Shown: positions 1-8,834, numbered from the stretch's first letter. The stretch: 64,000 nt of DNA from Thermoanaerobaculia bacterium (GCA_017883205.1 JADGNZ010000010.1:62001-126000); one strand, 5' to 3'. Translations and numbers: made by a program. Notes: a model not told the origin generated them from the sequence alone.

Positions 1-1
1 T

Positions 2-853
2 GCTGAGACCTACGCCAGCATGATGCAGACGCCGGCGCGCAACTTCGACCGCGTGCTGAAGAACGTCCGCCACGTCATCGAAGAGAGGACCCGGCGCAAG
101 AGCGCCACTCCCAAGGTCAACCTGCAATTCCTCGTCTGGCGCGACAACTTCCGGACGATCCCGCGCATGTACGCGCTGGCGCGCGAGCTCGGCGCCGACT
201 CCATCATCTTCAACGGCCTGTCGTTCCTGAAGCCGGAGGAGAAGATGTCGGAGGCCGAGATTGCCGAGATGCTGCGCCTTTACGAAGAGGTCGTGCGCAT
301 CGACGAGCTACGCCGCATCACCTCGATCGAAAGCTTCGAGAGCGACATCCGTCCGATGCTGGCCGAGATGAGCGCGCGCCTCGATGCCGAGCGCCGCGCC
401 CGCAATCCGCTGGCGCGTCTCATTCACCTGGCAGCGCGGCGCGACCTGACTCTGCGCGAAAAACTCGCGCACCGCCGCCGCGTCGCGGAGATGCGGCGCG
501 TCGATCGCGAGACCGCGGGACTCGATGAGCCGTGCATCATCGGCTGGCACTCCATGCTGGTCCGCACCAGCGGGATGGTCGCGCCATGCTGCATCCTGCA
601 GGGCGCGCCCCTCGGCAATGTCTACAAGCAATCGCTCCGCGACGTCTGGCTCGGCGCCGGGTACCAACAGTTCCGCGCCGAGCTCTCCCGGATCATGAAG
701 GCCGGCGACGATTGGTCGCTCGATGCCTCCGGCGATCACACGGTCGTGGCCATGTGCGGGGGGAAGGGCTCCGAGGTTTGCCCGATCAAGAGCTTCTACT
801 TCCGGCCGGATGTGGGGTTCATGAAGGAACTGCACTCGTCGCTGCCGCGGTGA
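2..853 (+). CDS. Radical SAM/SPASM protein, C-terminal part (5' end outside window)
   Basis: The frame is open to the left edge, so the N-terminal half, where the CxxxCxxC iron-sulfur motif would lie, is not in the window. What remains is the end of a radical-SAM barrel followed by a SPASM-like auxiliary cluster region: a Cys in EPCIIGWHSM, a CC pair in MVAPCCILQG, then GNVYKQSLRDVW, the usual 'G.v....l.eiW' run, and later Cys residues near the C-terminus (VAMCGG, EVCPIK). SPASM enzymes modify peptides or other substrates using extra Fe-S clusters; the substrate cannot be inferred here. A long hairpin follows the stop codon directly and may act as terminator. Confidence 0.75.
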   Translation, partial: AETYASMMQTPARNFDRVLKNVRHVIEERTRRKSATPKVNLQFLVWRDNFRTIPRMYALARELGADSIIFNGLSFLKPEEKMSEAEIAEMLRLYEEVVRIDELRRITSIESFESDIRPMLAEMSARLDAERRARNPLARLIHLAARRDLTLREKLAHRRRVAEMRRVDRETAGLDEPCIIGWHSMLVRTSGMVAPCCILQGAPLGNVYKQSLRDVWLGAGYQQFRAELSRIMKAGDDWSLDASGDHTVVAMCGGKGSEVCPIKSFYFRPDVGFMKELHSSLPR

Positions 854-920
854 TCACGCGAAGACGCGAAGACGCGAAGACGCGAAGGTGCTTTTTTCGC
901 GTCTTCGCGTCTTCGCGTGA
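854..920. repeat. Hairpin of GCGAAGAC repeats
   Basis: A perfect 25-bp inverted repeat (arms 854-878 and 896-920) made of the short direct unit ACGCGAAG repeated. A T6 run lies in the loop. It begins right after the radical SAM stop codon. It resembles, with different wording, the CGCGGAGAC hairpins at 3789 and 48559. It could terminate transcription, but similar elements elsewhere in the window suggest a dispersed repeat family. Confidence 0.85.
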
Positions 921-975
921 AACAGGTTCGAACCTCGTTGATATAGTCTGCATCGTCGTCACAAGGGGTGTTCCG

Positions 976-2316
976 ATGCTCGCAAATCGTCTCGCCATCG
1001 CGCTGGTCGCACTCGCCCCGCTGGCGTTCGCGGCCACTCCGGCCAAGGGCCCGGCCGTCGCGCCGATCAACTACCAGCACCGCTCGCTCGCGAACGGACT
1101 CGAGGTCTACTCGATCGAGAATCACGCCACGCCGACCGTCTCGATTCAGGTCTGGTATCGCGTCGGCTCGAAGAACGACCCGGAAGGGCGCAGCGGTTTC
1201 GCCCATCTCTTCGAGCACATCATGTTCAAGGCGACCGCGCACATGAAGTCGGAGATGCTCGACCGGCTCACCGAAGATGTCGGCGGGATGAACAACGCGT
1301 ACACGCATCCCGATCGGACGGTCTACTACGAGATCGTTCCGTCGAACTACCTGCAGACGCTGCTGTGGGCGGAAGGTGAGCGGCTCGGATCGCTCAAGAT
1401 CGACGAAGACACGTTCAAGTCGGAGCGCGACGTCGTCAAGGAAGAGTACCGATCGCGGATCCTGGCGCCGTCGTACGGCCGGCTGAGCTACGCGATCACG
1501 AAAGACTCCTTCGCCGTTCATCCGTACCGGCGCCCGGGCATCGGCTCGATCGAAGAGCTCGACGCGGCGACCGTCCCCGACGTCACAGCCTTCCACGCGA
1601 CGTACTACCGGCCCGACAACGCCGTCGTCATCGTCGCCGGTGACTTCGATCCCAAACAGCTCGACACCTGGGTGGACCGCTATCTCGGAACGATCCCGAA
1701 ACCATCCACGCCGATTCCTCGGGTCACGGTGCAGGAGCCGGCGCGCACCGAAGAGAAGCACTTCGCTGAACATGGCGCGAACGTGCCGCTGCCGGCCGGA
1801 GCGCTGACGTGGCTTATCCCATCGGCCCGAAGCGACGACGCCGAACCGCTGGAGATCGCCGCGACGATCCTTTCCGACGGCGATTCATCGCGGCTCTATC
1901 AATCGCTCGTCTATCGGAAGCAGTTGGCGCAGAGCGCGGGAGCGTCGGCGAATCTGCAAGAGGATGTCAGCCTCTTCACTGCCAGAGCGATCATGGCCAG
2001 CGGAAAGAAGCCGGAGGATGGCATCGCCGCGCTGCGCGAAGAGATTGCTGCGCTGGCAGCGAAGCCGGTCACCGCCGCGGAGCTCGAGAAGGCGAAGAAC
2101 CTCATCATCACCTCGGCACTGCGCGAGCGCGAAACGAACGACGGCAAAGCAGGCGCGCTCGGTGAAGCTATCACCCAAAATCACGATGCCACCTACGTGA
2201 ACCGCGGTCTGGCCCGTCTTCAGGCGGTGAGCGCCGCCGACGTGCAACGCGTCGTCAAGAAGTATCTGGTCGACGGGAAAGCCGTCGTCATCACATACAC
2301 CTCGGAGGCGAAATGA
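976..2316 (+). CDS. M16 family zinc metallopeptidase (catalytic partner)
   Basis: A 446-residue exported M16 peptidase (pitrilysin/processing-peptidase type). The frame is open much further upstream, but the ATG at 976 has an AAGGGG ribosome site and starts a signal peptide (about residues 1-20). The inverted zinc motif HxxEH is present (H77, E80, H81), with the third ligand expected near E157 in VVKEEYRSR. Two M16 domains follow in order, including the 'FHATYYRPDNAVVIVAGD' block. The next gene overlaps by four bases and encodes an M16 protein lacking the zinc motif, the usual heterodimer arrangement. Likely a periplasmic peptide-degrading protease. Confidence 0.92.
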   Translation: MLANRLAIALVALAPLAFAATPAKGPAVAPINYQHRSLANGLEVYSIENHATPTVSIQVWYRVGSKNDPEGRSGFAHLFEHIMFKATAHMKSEMLDRLTEDVGGMNNAYTHPDRTVYYEIVPSNYLQTLLWAEGERLGSLKIDEDTFKSERDVVKEEYRSRILAPSYGRLSYAITKDSFAVHPYRRPGIGSIEELDAATVPDVTAFHATYYRPDNAVVIVAGDFDPKQLDTWVDRYLGTIPKPSTPIPRVTVQEPARTEEKHFAEHGANVPLPAGALTWLIPSARSDDAEPLEIAATILSDGDSSRLYQSLVYRKQLAQSAGASANLQEDVSLFTARAIMASGKKPEDGIAALREEIAALAAKPVTAAELEKAKNLIITSALRERETNDGKAGALGEAITQNHDATYVNRGLARLQAVSAADVQRVVKKYLVDGKAVVITYTSEAK

Positions 2317-3779
2317 AGAACGCCACTGTCATCGGCGTCATCGCCGCCGTCGCCGCTTCGATGTTCGTGATGAAGACCGCTGCCTTCGCGCAGGTCGAGA
2401 CCACGCCTCCGCCGCCCGCGGCACCGCGCGAAGTACAGATCCCGAAGCCGGCCGAGAAGACGCTCGCGAACGGCTTGCGCGTCATCGTCATCGAGAAACA
2501 GGGCGTGCCGCTCGTCGCAGCGCGCGTGCTGATCAAGAACGGGGGCGAAGCCGATCCCGCTACGCTGCCCGGTCTCGCCGACACGACCGCATCCCTCCTC
2601 ACGCAGGGGACGGCGACACGCAGCGCGGAAGAGATCGCGCGCGGCGTCGAGGCGCTCGGCGCCACACTCGATACGGGCGCAGGGTGGGATGAATCGTCGG
2701 CCGACATCAGCGTCATGTCGTCGAAGCTGCCGCAGGCGCTGGCCTTCATGGCCGACGTCCTCCTCCATCCGGCGTTCAAACAGGAAGAGATTGACCGTCT
2801 GCGCAAACGGAACAGCGACGCGCTTGCTGTGGCGATGAAGCAGCCCGGCCGGCTGGCCAGCTTCGTGGCCACGCACGTGATCTTCGGCGACGCGCCGTAC
2901 GGTCACAACCTCGGCGGCACTCCGCAATCGCTCGCACGCATCACGCGTGACGACATCGTCTCGTTTCATCGCGACTACTACCGTCCCGACAATGCCATCC
3001 TCATCATGGGCGGCGACATCACGCCGGCGAAGGCGTTCGCGGTGGCGGAGGAGTTGTTCGGCGGATGGAAGCCTGCCGCCGGCTCGCACCTCGGGGAGAC
3101 GGCTCCGCCGAAAGCTCTTCCAGCCTCGCGTGTCGTCGTCGTGGACATGCCATCGGCCGGACAGGCAGCGGTCGTCGTCAGCCGCCCGGGGCTGCGCCGG
3201 GCCGATTCCGCTTATTACCTCGCGCTCGTCACGAATTCAATCCTCGGCGGCGGGTTCTCGTCGCGGCTCAACCAGGAGATTCGCATCAAGCGCGGCCTCA
3301 GCTACGGTGCGGGGAGTTCTTTCGACCTTCGCCGCGACACCGGTCCCTTCACCGCCACCGCCCAGACGAAGAACGAATCGGCAGGCGAGGTAGCGGGATT
3401 GATGATCGACGAGATGAACAAGCTCGGCACGACGATCGTCGATCCGCCGGAGCTCGGTCCGCGAAAGGCCGTGCTCATCGGAAGTTTCGGCCGCCAGTTG
3501 GAGACAAACGCAGGCCTCGTCAACCGCCTCGGCACGCTGGCGTTGTACGGATTGAACCTCGACGAGGTCAATCGCTACATCAGCGGCGTGCAGGCCGTGA
3601 GCGCCGACGATGTGGAGAAGTTTGCCGCCTCTCACGTCGCCGGCAACGACGCCAGCATCGTCATCGTCGGCGACGCGAAGAAGTTCCTGCCAGCGCTGCA
3701 GGCGCGTTTCAAGACCATCGACGTGATCCCGATCGACGATTTGGATGTGAGCGCTGCGACGTTGCGGAAGACTCGTTAG
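2313..3779 (+). CDS. M16 family peptidase-like protein (non-catalytic partner)
   Basis: 488 residues, translationally coupled to the preceding M16 gene by an ATGA overlap. A signal sequence ends near AFAQVE. The core domain is clear (TLANGLRVIVIEKQGVPLV; FHRDYYRPDNAILIMGGD), but the HxxEH site is replaced by the sequence LADTT, so it cannot bind catalytic zinc. The C-terminal half keeps a GLSYGAGSSFDLRRDTGPF stretch resembling the R/Y substrate-binding pair of M16B beta-type subunits. It probably completes the protease chamber with its partner. A CGCGGAG hairpin lies just downstream. Confidence 0.9.
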   Translation: MKNATVIGVIAAVAASMFVMKTAAFAQVETTPPPPAAPREVQIPKPAEKTLANGLRVIVIEKQGVPLVAARVLIKNGGEADPATLPGLADTTASLLTQGTATRSAEEIARGVEALGATLDTGAGWDESSADISVMSSKLPQALAFMADVLLHPAFKQEEIDRLRKRNSDALAVAMKQPGRLASFVATHVIFGDAPYGHNLGGTPQSLARITRDDIVSFHRDYYRPDNAILIMGGDITPAKAFAVAEELFGGWKPAAGSHLGETAPPKALPASRVVVVDMPSAGQAAVVVSRPGLRRADSAYYLALVTNSILGGGFSSRLNQEIRIKRGLSYGAGSSFDLRRDTGPFTATAQTKNESAGEVAGLMIDEMNKLGTTIVDPPELGPRKAVLIGSFGRQLETNAGLVNRLGTLALYGLNLDEVNRYISGVQAVSADDVEKFAASHVAGNDASIVIVGDAKKFLPALQARFKTIDVIPIDDLDVSAATLRKTR

Positions 3780-3788
3780 CTGTTCGTG

Positions 3789-3856
3789 TTTTTTTCACGC
3801 GGAGCCGCGGAGACACGGAGGATTCTCTCCGCGTCCTCCGCGTCTCCGCGTGAAAA
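3789..3856. repeat. CGCGGAGAC-type hairpin repeat
   Basis: An imperfect inverted repeat built from CACGCGGAG / CTCCGCGTG units, with a T-run on the left. It lies between the convergent ends of the M16 operon and the VapB-like gene. Same family as 48559-48626, with a half copy near 59818-59851. A bidirectional terminator role is possible. Confidence 0.8.
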
Positions 3857-3868
3857 GGGTTTTGGGAC

Positions 3869-4114
3869 TCACACCGCCGCTGGTTGTAACTCACCGCGGT
3901 CGACCATCTCTGGTTGTTCCAGCGCAGCTTCGACGAAATCCGCATCCAGTGGCCCTGCGATCTCGTCGAGCCACGCCCAGGTGTCCGGCAGCGGTTTGAG
4001 GATGATCTCGTTCCCGCGTTTGCTGATTCGCACTTCTCGAGATTCCAGTCGAAATTGTTTGGGCAGTCTCACCGCCTGCGAGCGGCCCGACCAGAATACT
4101 TTGGCAGTTTGCAT
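3869..4114 (-). CDS. VapB-like AbrB-type antitoxin, orphan
   Basis: 81 residues. The N-terminus AKVFWSGRSQAVRLPKQF is the classic swapped-hairpin AbrB/VapB DNA-binding segment; the C-terminus (PLDADFVEAALEQPE) is the acidic toxin-binding tail. The ATG at 4114 is preceded by GGGAGG, so the longer upstream frame is not used. A VapC toxin gene would be expected immediately downstream on this strand, but only the hairpin and the convergent M16 gene are there. It lies downstream of a complete Phd-VapC pair with about 105 bases between, and is either an orphan or a decayed second module. Confidence 0.85.
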   Translation of the reverse strand: MQTAKVFWSGRSQAVRLPKQFRLESREVRISKRGNEIILKPLPDTWAWLDEIAGPLDADFVEAALEQPEMVDRGELQPAAV

Positions 4115-4218
4115 GGCAACCTCCCTGAGATTTGAATGAGATGTAGCACGACCTCGGTACATGGAACAGGCCGAAGGTAAGCGCAGTTTTGACGGCTTGA
4201 TCTGCCGGTCCTCAACCG

Positions 4219-4626
4219 TTAAGTCCACCACGACTCGGATGTGAGGCCGGGGATTCTCCTGAAATGTTTCAGATTTCGGGTCACCACCTGTAGGCCATAC
4301 TCGAGGGCCGTCGCACCGATCCATACGTCTTCGATTCCGATCGGCTCGCCTCGTGCTTCGAGTGTGGCGAGAAGATCTCCCGCACGAATGGCCTCCGCCT
4401 CGCCCAGAGGGAGCACGTTGACTCGGCTCAGAATCTCATCACTAATCCGTTTCCAAAGGCGTGCACCGTGAGCAACGCGGGATGCTCCGTGACGCAGTTC
4501 GCCCACGCAGACCACCGAAGTCACCAAGTCCCGCGACGCTAGTCCGTTCAATCGCTGCAAAACCCCTCCGTTCGGATCTTTGCGGATCACCTCAGAAAGG
4601 ACATTGGTGTCAAGAAGGTATTTCAT
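4219..4626 (-). CDS. vapC: VapC family PIN-domain toxin
   Basis: 135 residues, the normal PIN toxin length. The acidic catalytic residues are in place: D6 in LLDTNVLSE, E43 in VGELRHG, D100 in IEDVWIGA, and a downstream TRNLKHF motif. PIN toxins are Mg-dependent RNases that usually cut tRNA or rRNA. The start overlaps the upstream Phd-type antitoxin stop by four bases, so the pair is co-translated. No frame damage is visible, so the module appears functional. Confidence 0.92.
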   Translation of the reverse strand: MKYLLDTNVLSEVIRKDPNGGVLQRLNGLASRDLVTSVVCVGELRHGASRVAHGARLWKRISDEILSRVNVLPLGEAEAIRAGDLLATLEARGEPIGIEDVWIGATALEYGLQVVTRNLKHFRRIPGLTSESWWT

Positions 4627-4937
4627 CGCTTGCTAATCCCGCGCGGTTTGCGCAACGTCCGAGGACGGTGTCGGACGCGCGCGGCGACAATCTGCTCCAC
4701 CTCAGCCAGGAAAGGATCATCGTCGGACAGCCATCCCCGCACTGCACCGAGTCCCTGGTCAGCAGGTTGCTCATCCGGAGGAACGAGTCTTGCCATCGGA
4801 CGGCCTCGCCTCATGATCAGAATGGTTTCCCTACCAAACGCCACGCGTCCTAGCAGGTTCGAAAGCTGCTTCTTTGCTTCAGCGACGTTGATCGTCTCTT
4901 CGCGTGGTCTTTCCATGGGGTTCGTCTCCGTCGGCAT
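4623..4937 (-). CDS. Phd/YefM-type antitoxin of the VapC pair
   Basis: 104 residues; an internal Met (codon 8) is an alternative start at 4916. The sequence TINVAEAKKQLSNLLGRV followed by GRETILIMRRGRPMARLVP is the standard Phd/YefM fold, which binds its own promoter and folds onto the toxin through the C-terminal region. It is the first gene of the pair and overlaps vapC by four bases. The basic tail (RHRPRTLRKPRG) is a little unusual. Confidence 0.9.
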   Translation of the reverse strand: MPTETNPMERPREETINVAEAKKQLSNLLGRVAFGRETILIMRRGRPMARLVPPDEQPADQGLGAVRGWLSDDDPFLAEVEQIVAARVRHRPRTLRKPRGISKR

Positions 4938-4985
4938 GATTGATCCAGATAGTCATCTAGGTCAAGAAGGTCAACAGCAATGCTA

Positions 4986-6038
4986 TTACTTTTTCATCCC
5001 CCGCCCGGTGGTCAGATACACCGCAAACGACCCCAACCAATGCCCGCCCTCGTAGTGCTCGCCCGTGACCGAGGCCAGACCGGCATCGCGATGTGCGGCC
5101 GCGACTTTGCGGATCAGAGAAGCGCGCGGATCGGACTTCGGCAAACCGGACGCGATCCCTTCCAGCATCCAGGAGCGGCTGAGATTCAATCCATCGAGGT
5201 GTGCGAGTTTCGGATCGCTTGGGTCGGTGACGATCTCCGGATGCAGCGACGAGAAGCGAGGCAGAAATGCGCGCAACCACGTCGCGTACTCCTTCGGCGG
5301 CATCACGCGGCGCATCACGTCGGCTTCGGCGATGCACGGCGACAGAAAGTCTTCGCCCGAGGGCTCGTAAGTAAGTGGGCATGCTTTGTCGCTCGAGAAA
5401 AAGCGTCGCGCGGCATCGCGTGCGAGTTGTTTCAGCGCGGGATCGCTCGTCGAATCGATGATGAGCCCGAGCGCGAAGGCGGACTGACTGTGCTCGCCGG
5501 AGCGTACAGGATGCGAGAGTTTCGGCAACCATGTCGCCAGACGCTCGTTCGCCGCCTGCTCGAGCGGCTTCAGATTCGCTGACAACTCGCGCCCGAGCGG
5601 GTCATCCCACTCGCGCAACTCCGCGGCCAGTTGAAGCAGCCACGCCAGTCCGTACGGCCGCTCGAAGCTGGCCCGCCCATCGCCGCGAAGATACACCGCC
5701 TCCTGCGCGACGTTCTCCGGCGTCAGACTCTGTTTCAGAGCGGCCCGCGCATTCGCCGCGAACGGCGCATCCGGAAACGTTCGCGCCAGCCGCGCCAGCA
5801 GCCAATGACCGTGAACCGACGAGTGCCAGTCGTAACACCCGAAGAAGGCCGGTGTCAGCATTCGCGGCGGCGCGACGTCCTTGTCGCTGTTCAGGTTGTG
5901 CCCGATCTTGTTCGGATACTCCTTGTGCACGCACGCCAGCGCAAGGTTTGCAAATCGTTCCGCAGCTTTGGCATCGAATTCCGCAGCGTGGAGGGAGGTG
6001 GATAGCAAAAGGAGTGCAGCGAGCGCAAAGCGATTCAT
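4986..6038 (-). CDS. DUF2891 family exported protein
   Basis: 350 residues with a clear signal peptide (MNRFALAALLLLSTSLHAAE). The core matches DUF2891: 'FYGCYDWHSSVHGHW'-like sequence near residues 65-80 (FFGCYDWHSSVHGHWLL here), ERPYGLAWLL, SGEHSQSAFALGLI and CPLTYEPSGEDFLSPC. The fold is predicted as an alpha/alpha toroid; no biochemical function is established. It stands alone between the TA pair and a divergent hypothetical pair. The conserved Trp-His-Ser-x-His run suggests an enzyme active site. Confidence 0.88.
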   Translation of the reverse strand: MNRFALAALLLLSTSLHAAEFDAKAAERFANLALACVHKEYPNKIGHNLNSDKDVAPPRMLTPAFFGCYDWHSSVHGHWLLARLARTFPDAPFAANARAALKQSLTPENVAQEAVYLRGDGRASFERPYGLAWLLQLAAELREWDDPLGRELSANLKPLEQAANERLATWLPKLSHPVRSGEHSQSAFALGLIIDSTSDPALKQLARDAARRFFSSDKACPLTYEPSGEDFLSPCIAEADVMRRVMPPKEYATWLRAFLPRFSSLHPEIVTDPSDPKLAHLDGLNLSRSWMLEGIASGLPKSDPRASLIRKVAAAHRDAGLASVTGEHYEGGHWLGSFAVYLTTGRGMKK

Positions 6039-6064
6039 GTAGAGGAATGTACCATTGTGAGGTC

Positions 6065-6421
6065 ATGCCTACTACGAAAGCGCAGCGACTTGTCGAGTTC
6101 TTGCGACGGTTACGGTGGGCCGCTCCGGCATCAAGTGCGGAGGAAGCTTTCGAGCTCATCGGGCGCACCCTCAACGCGGTCGAGAATGAGTTCTCAGAAA
6201 CTCGGTTTAATCCGATTGCCTGGCAAACAGATGGCCGACTTTATCCGCCTCAGGCTGACAGCCGGCGCGAAGTTCCGGGTAGATCGGACGTGACTAGATA
6301 CCGCAGCCGGTCGCACAATACGTACATCGCAGAAAACGGCGCGATCGAAATTCAGACAATCGATGGCATCGTTCTACTTTCGAAACCAGGTGTGGACGGA
6401 GAGAGCATATGGAGAAGATGA
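6065..6421 (+). CDS. Hypothetical protein, first gene of an overlapping pair
   Basis: 118 residues from the ATG at 6065; the longer upstream frame is antisense to DUF2891. Not recognised. The N-terminus is helical (TTKAQRLVEFLRRLRWA), the C-terminal half looks beta-rich with SRSHNTYIAENGAIEIQ and IDGIVLLSKPGVDG. It overlaps the next gene by 13 bases, an arrangement typical of toxin-antitoxin or toxin-immunity couples, but no known toxin motif is visible. Confidence 0.6.
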   Translation: MPTTKAQRLVEFLRRLRWAAPASSAEEAFELIGRTLNAVENEFSETRFNPIAWQTDGRLYPPQADSRREVPGRSDVTRYRSRSHNTYIAENGAIEIQTIDGIVLLSKPGVDGESIWRR

Positions 6422-6696
6422 ACGACATTGAGATCATCGAGCGCGATCTTCGCAGGCGCTTTCCTGGTGCGACCGTCACGGTCGATGCTCCCGCCGATCC
6501 GGCCGGCACCTGGTACGTCGATGTTAGAGACGACGACCAAGCACTGACGATTCAATGGCGCCGCGATCGAGGCTTTGGAGTCTCTGCTACATCGGATGCC
6601 TATGGTGAAGGCGCGGAAGAGATTTACTCGACGATCGCACAAGTCGAAAATCGCGTAGCCGAACTCCTCCATGGTACCTACGACTACGAAATGTAG
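6409..6696 (+). CDS. Hypothetical small acidic protein, second gene of the pair
   Basis: 95 residues. GGAGAGAG lies just upstream of the ATG at 6409; the ATG at 6418 (ATGA overlap with the upstream stop) is an alternative. The protein has a beta-rich middle (GTWYVDVRDDDQALTIQWRR) and a final helix (YSTIAQVENRVAELLHG). The pattern resembles small immunity-type proteins, but that is only shape and context. Co-transcribed with the preceding gene. Confidence 0.6.
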   Translation: MEKMNDIEIIERDLRRRFPGATVTVDAPADPAGTWYVDVRDDDQALTIQWRRDRGFGVSATSDAYGEGAEEIYSTIAQVENRVAELLHGTYDYEM

Positions 6697-6701
6697 AGCT
6701 C

Positions 6702-6911
6702 TCACCGATGCATGTGCATCAGGATGTACCCAACCAATATCAGCGCCAGCACCACGATGACGATGATCGTGATCGAAGCCGATTGCGATGATCCGCTCGT
6801 GGCGGTGTGCTCGTAGACCACTTTCCGCGAGACGCGTTCGTCGTCGTCGCCTGCGTTGGTCGTGATCGTTTCGCGGTCGCGAAGGCGTTCGTCTTCAGTT
6901 GGCTCGGGCAT
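6702..6911 (-). CDS. Small single-pass membrane protein
   Basis: 69 residues from the ATG at 6911 (a start six codons earlier is possible). A charged N-terminal part (EDERLRDRETITTNAGDDDERVSRK) precedes one strong hydrophobic segment (ASITIIVIVVLALILVGYIL) and ends in HMHR. The start overlaps the end of the upstream MFS transporter by about 17 bases, so the two are probably translated together. Function unknown. Confidence 0.55.
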   Translation of the reverse strand: MPEPTEDERLRDRETITTNAGDDDERVSRKVVYEHTATSGSSQSASITIIVIVVLALILVGYILMHMHR

Positions 6912-8085
6912 GCTCCGGTTGGGTAGCAAATGAACTGCCAGTGAGGCGCGCCGAGGCCCAGGCGAAGATCGGAATGGAGAAGCAGCTCAGCGCTGCCGCC
7001 ACGAGGAACGCATTCGTCAGGCCGTAGTGCTGGCCGATCGCGCCGATCGCGAATGACCCGAGTCCGATACCGGTGTCGAATGCCCAGACGATCGAGCCGA
7101 AGGTGCGGGCGCGCCGCGCGGGATCGGTGCTGCCGAGGATGATCGTCACGAATGCCGGGTAGGCTGCACCGAAGCCGATCCCGAAGAGCGTGGCCGACGC
7201 GATCATCTCCCAGCGTGTGTGCGCGATGCCGAGCCAGGCGAATGCGAGAGGTACGAGCACGAGTGCCGGATAAAGCACACGCTTCGGTCCGATGCGGTCG
7301 CCGAGGTGCGAGAAACAGACGCGAAAGAGAACGATCGAGATCGCGTACGTCGTCAGATAGATCGCTACCGGTGTGATGTGGCGCTCGACGGCGATGATCG
7401 CGGCATAGCTGGTCATCCCGCCGTAGCCGAACGATGCCACGGTCAGCGAGAGCGCGGTGGCGATGACGCGCCAGTCCCACGCGTCGGACACGGCGAGGCG
7501 GCGCGGGCTCGCAGGTTTCTCGTCCACGCGTAGAAGGAGCGCTCCGAACACCATCACCACGGAGATCGCTGCCAGCTCGAAGCAAAGCGTCATCCAGCCG
7601 AAGTGGTAGACCCAGAGACCGACCGCGGGAGCGATGGCGATCGCGCCGGTGCTGGCCAAGCCCCAGTAGGCCATCCCCTGTGTGCGCCGCGATTCCGGAA
7701 TGTACTCGCTCATCAGGGCCGAGGCCGAGGCGAGGATGCCCGACCAGATCGCGCCGTGAATTGCGGCGATGAGAAAGAGGAGCGGAAGATTGCGCACCAG
7801 ACCGTACGCGACGGAAAAGCCGATGAAGAGAATCGACGCGGTGATGAGCAGGCGTCGCCGCCCGAGGTGGTCGGCGATGCTGCCCATGACCGGCGCGGCG
7901 AAGGCGCTGGAGAAGGTGTAGACGGAGAGGAACCACCCGGCCTCCGCCTTCGATCCGCCCAGCTCCAGGATCCGAAACGGAATGGCTGGAAGGAGTTGGA
8001 ACGCAGAAAAGAACGTCACGAACGCGTATACCCACAGCATCGCAAAGCGAGGGGTGAAAAGGGGTTCGTTGGGGACGGTGGGCAT
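6895..8085 (-). CDS. MFS transporter
   Basis: 396 residues with about twelve hydrophobic segments and the major facilitator A-motif in loop 2-3 (GSIADHLGRRRLL) repeated in weaker form in the second half (HLGDRIGPKRVL). The first segment begins FTPRFAMLWVYAFVTFF. The substrate is unknown; similar proteins are drug or metabolite exporters. The small membrane protein at 6702 overlaps its 3' end. Confidence 0.88.
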   Translation of the reverse strand: MPTVPNEPLFTPRFAMLWVYAFVTFFSAFQLLPAIPFRILELGGSKAEAGWFLSVYTFSSAFAAPVMGSIADHLGRRRLLITASILFIGFSVAYGLVRNLPLLFLIAAIHGAIWSGILASASALMSEYIPESRRTQGMAYWGLASTGAIAIAPAVGLWVYHFGWMTLCFELAAISVVMVFGALLLRVDEKPASPRRLAVSDAWDWRVIATALSLTVASFGYGGMTSYAAIIAVERHITPVAIYLTTYAISIVLFRVCFSHLGDRIGPKRVLYPALVLVPLAFAWLGIAHTRWEMIASATLFGIGFGAAYPAFVTIILGSTDPARRARTFGSIVWAFDTGIGLGSFAIGAIGQHYGLTNAFLVAAALSCFSIPIFAWASARLTGSSFATQPEHARAN

Positions 8086-8194
8086 CGGAAGGCGGATTGT
8101 ATTCGCCGTGCCGATGCATTTTCAGACGAGGCGAACGGATTAGCTCGTGCGAGGTCGAGAATCAACGGTGCTTAGACGAGAGGTGATCATCGAA

Positions 8195-8425
8195 TCACTT
8201 CCGTGTCAGTACCAGGATCTCGTCGGTCGACATCTTCACACTGGCACGGCTGGCCAAACGACGAACGATCGTCTGACCGCGCGTGGGCCGCGGCGGGTTC
8301 TTCGATTTCACGATTTGAACTGAGTGCCTGTTCGCAACAAACTCCACGTCCGTGCCCGGGAGAAGTCCGAATCGCTCACGGATTTCCTTCGGAATGGTCA
8401 CCTGTCCCTTCGAGGTGATGCGCAT
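8195..8425 (-). CDS. AbrB/MazE-family antitoxin, orphan
   Basis: 76 residues beginning MRITSKGQVTIPKEIRERFG, the textbook SpoVT/AbrB DNA-binding hairpin. LLPGTDVEFVANRHSVQIVKS continues the barrel. The usual PIN toxin does not follow: downstream on this strand there is only about 110 bases and then the MFS gene start. It may be a leftover antitoxin that still regulates, or a stand-alone regulator. Confidence 0.88.
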   Translation of the reverse strand: MRITSKGQVTIPKEIRERFGLLPGTDVEFVANRHSVQIVKSKNPPRPTRGQTIVRRLASRASVKMSTDEILVLTRK

Positions 8426-8542
8426 GGTCGTGTTTCCTTCTTGCTCCTACTGACAAAAGTGGGGTGTGTCGATCCGATTGCGTTTGCCGACGGTTCGCGA
8501 TTGACTGCAAGAAGTCAGTCAGATCAGACTAAGTCGTCGGCA

Positions 8543-8779
8543 ATGAGCGAGACTATCAATATCTCCGACGCCAAGACCCGGTTGGCGGAGCTTGTCGGCC
8601 GGGCAGCCAGCGGCGAGGATGTGATCATTGCGCGAGCCGGCCGGCCTCTGGCGCGGCTTGTTGCGTTTCGTCCAGAGCGGGCGGTTCGCAAAGCTGGCCG
8701 GATGCGCGGCGCAATCCGCGTGAGCCGCGATTTTGATGCTCCGCTGCCTGGCGATCTCTTTGATGACAGCAACAAGTGA
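8543..8779 (+). CDS. Phd/YefM-family antitoxin, orphan
   Basis: 78 residues from the ATG at 8543. SETINISDAKTRLAELVGRA and DVIIARAGRPLARLV are the Phd core; the tail RVSRDFDAPLPGDLFDD is the segment that normally wraps a PIN toxin. No toxin gene follows: ispH starts 55 bases downstream. It lies back to back with the AbrB-type orphan at 8195, so two different antitoxins without toxins are adjacent. Confidence 0.88.
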   Translation: MSETINISDAKTRLAELVGRAASGEDVIIARAGRPLARLVAFRPERAVRKAGRMRGAIRVSRDFDAPLPGDLFDDSNK

Positions 8780-8834
8780 GACCGACCCCATTACCCCAGA
8801 ATGTCCCGCCCATTCGATGCGTTCCCACCCTCCG

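Noticed and set aside
920-960. tRNA-like GGTTCGAACC word near 926
   Set aside because: No acceptor stem or cloverleaf can be formed around it; no tRNA gene was found anywhere in the window.
3869-4626. Single VapBC operon made of the VapB-like gene and vapC
   Set aside because: The vapC gene overlaps a Phd-type antitoxin by four bases, whereas the VapB-like gene lies about 105 bases downstream with its own ribosome site.
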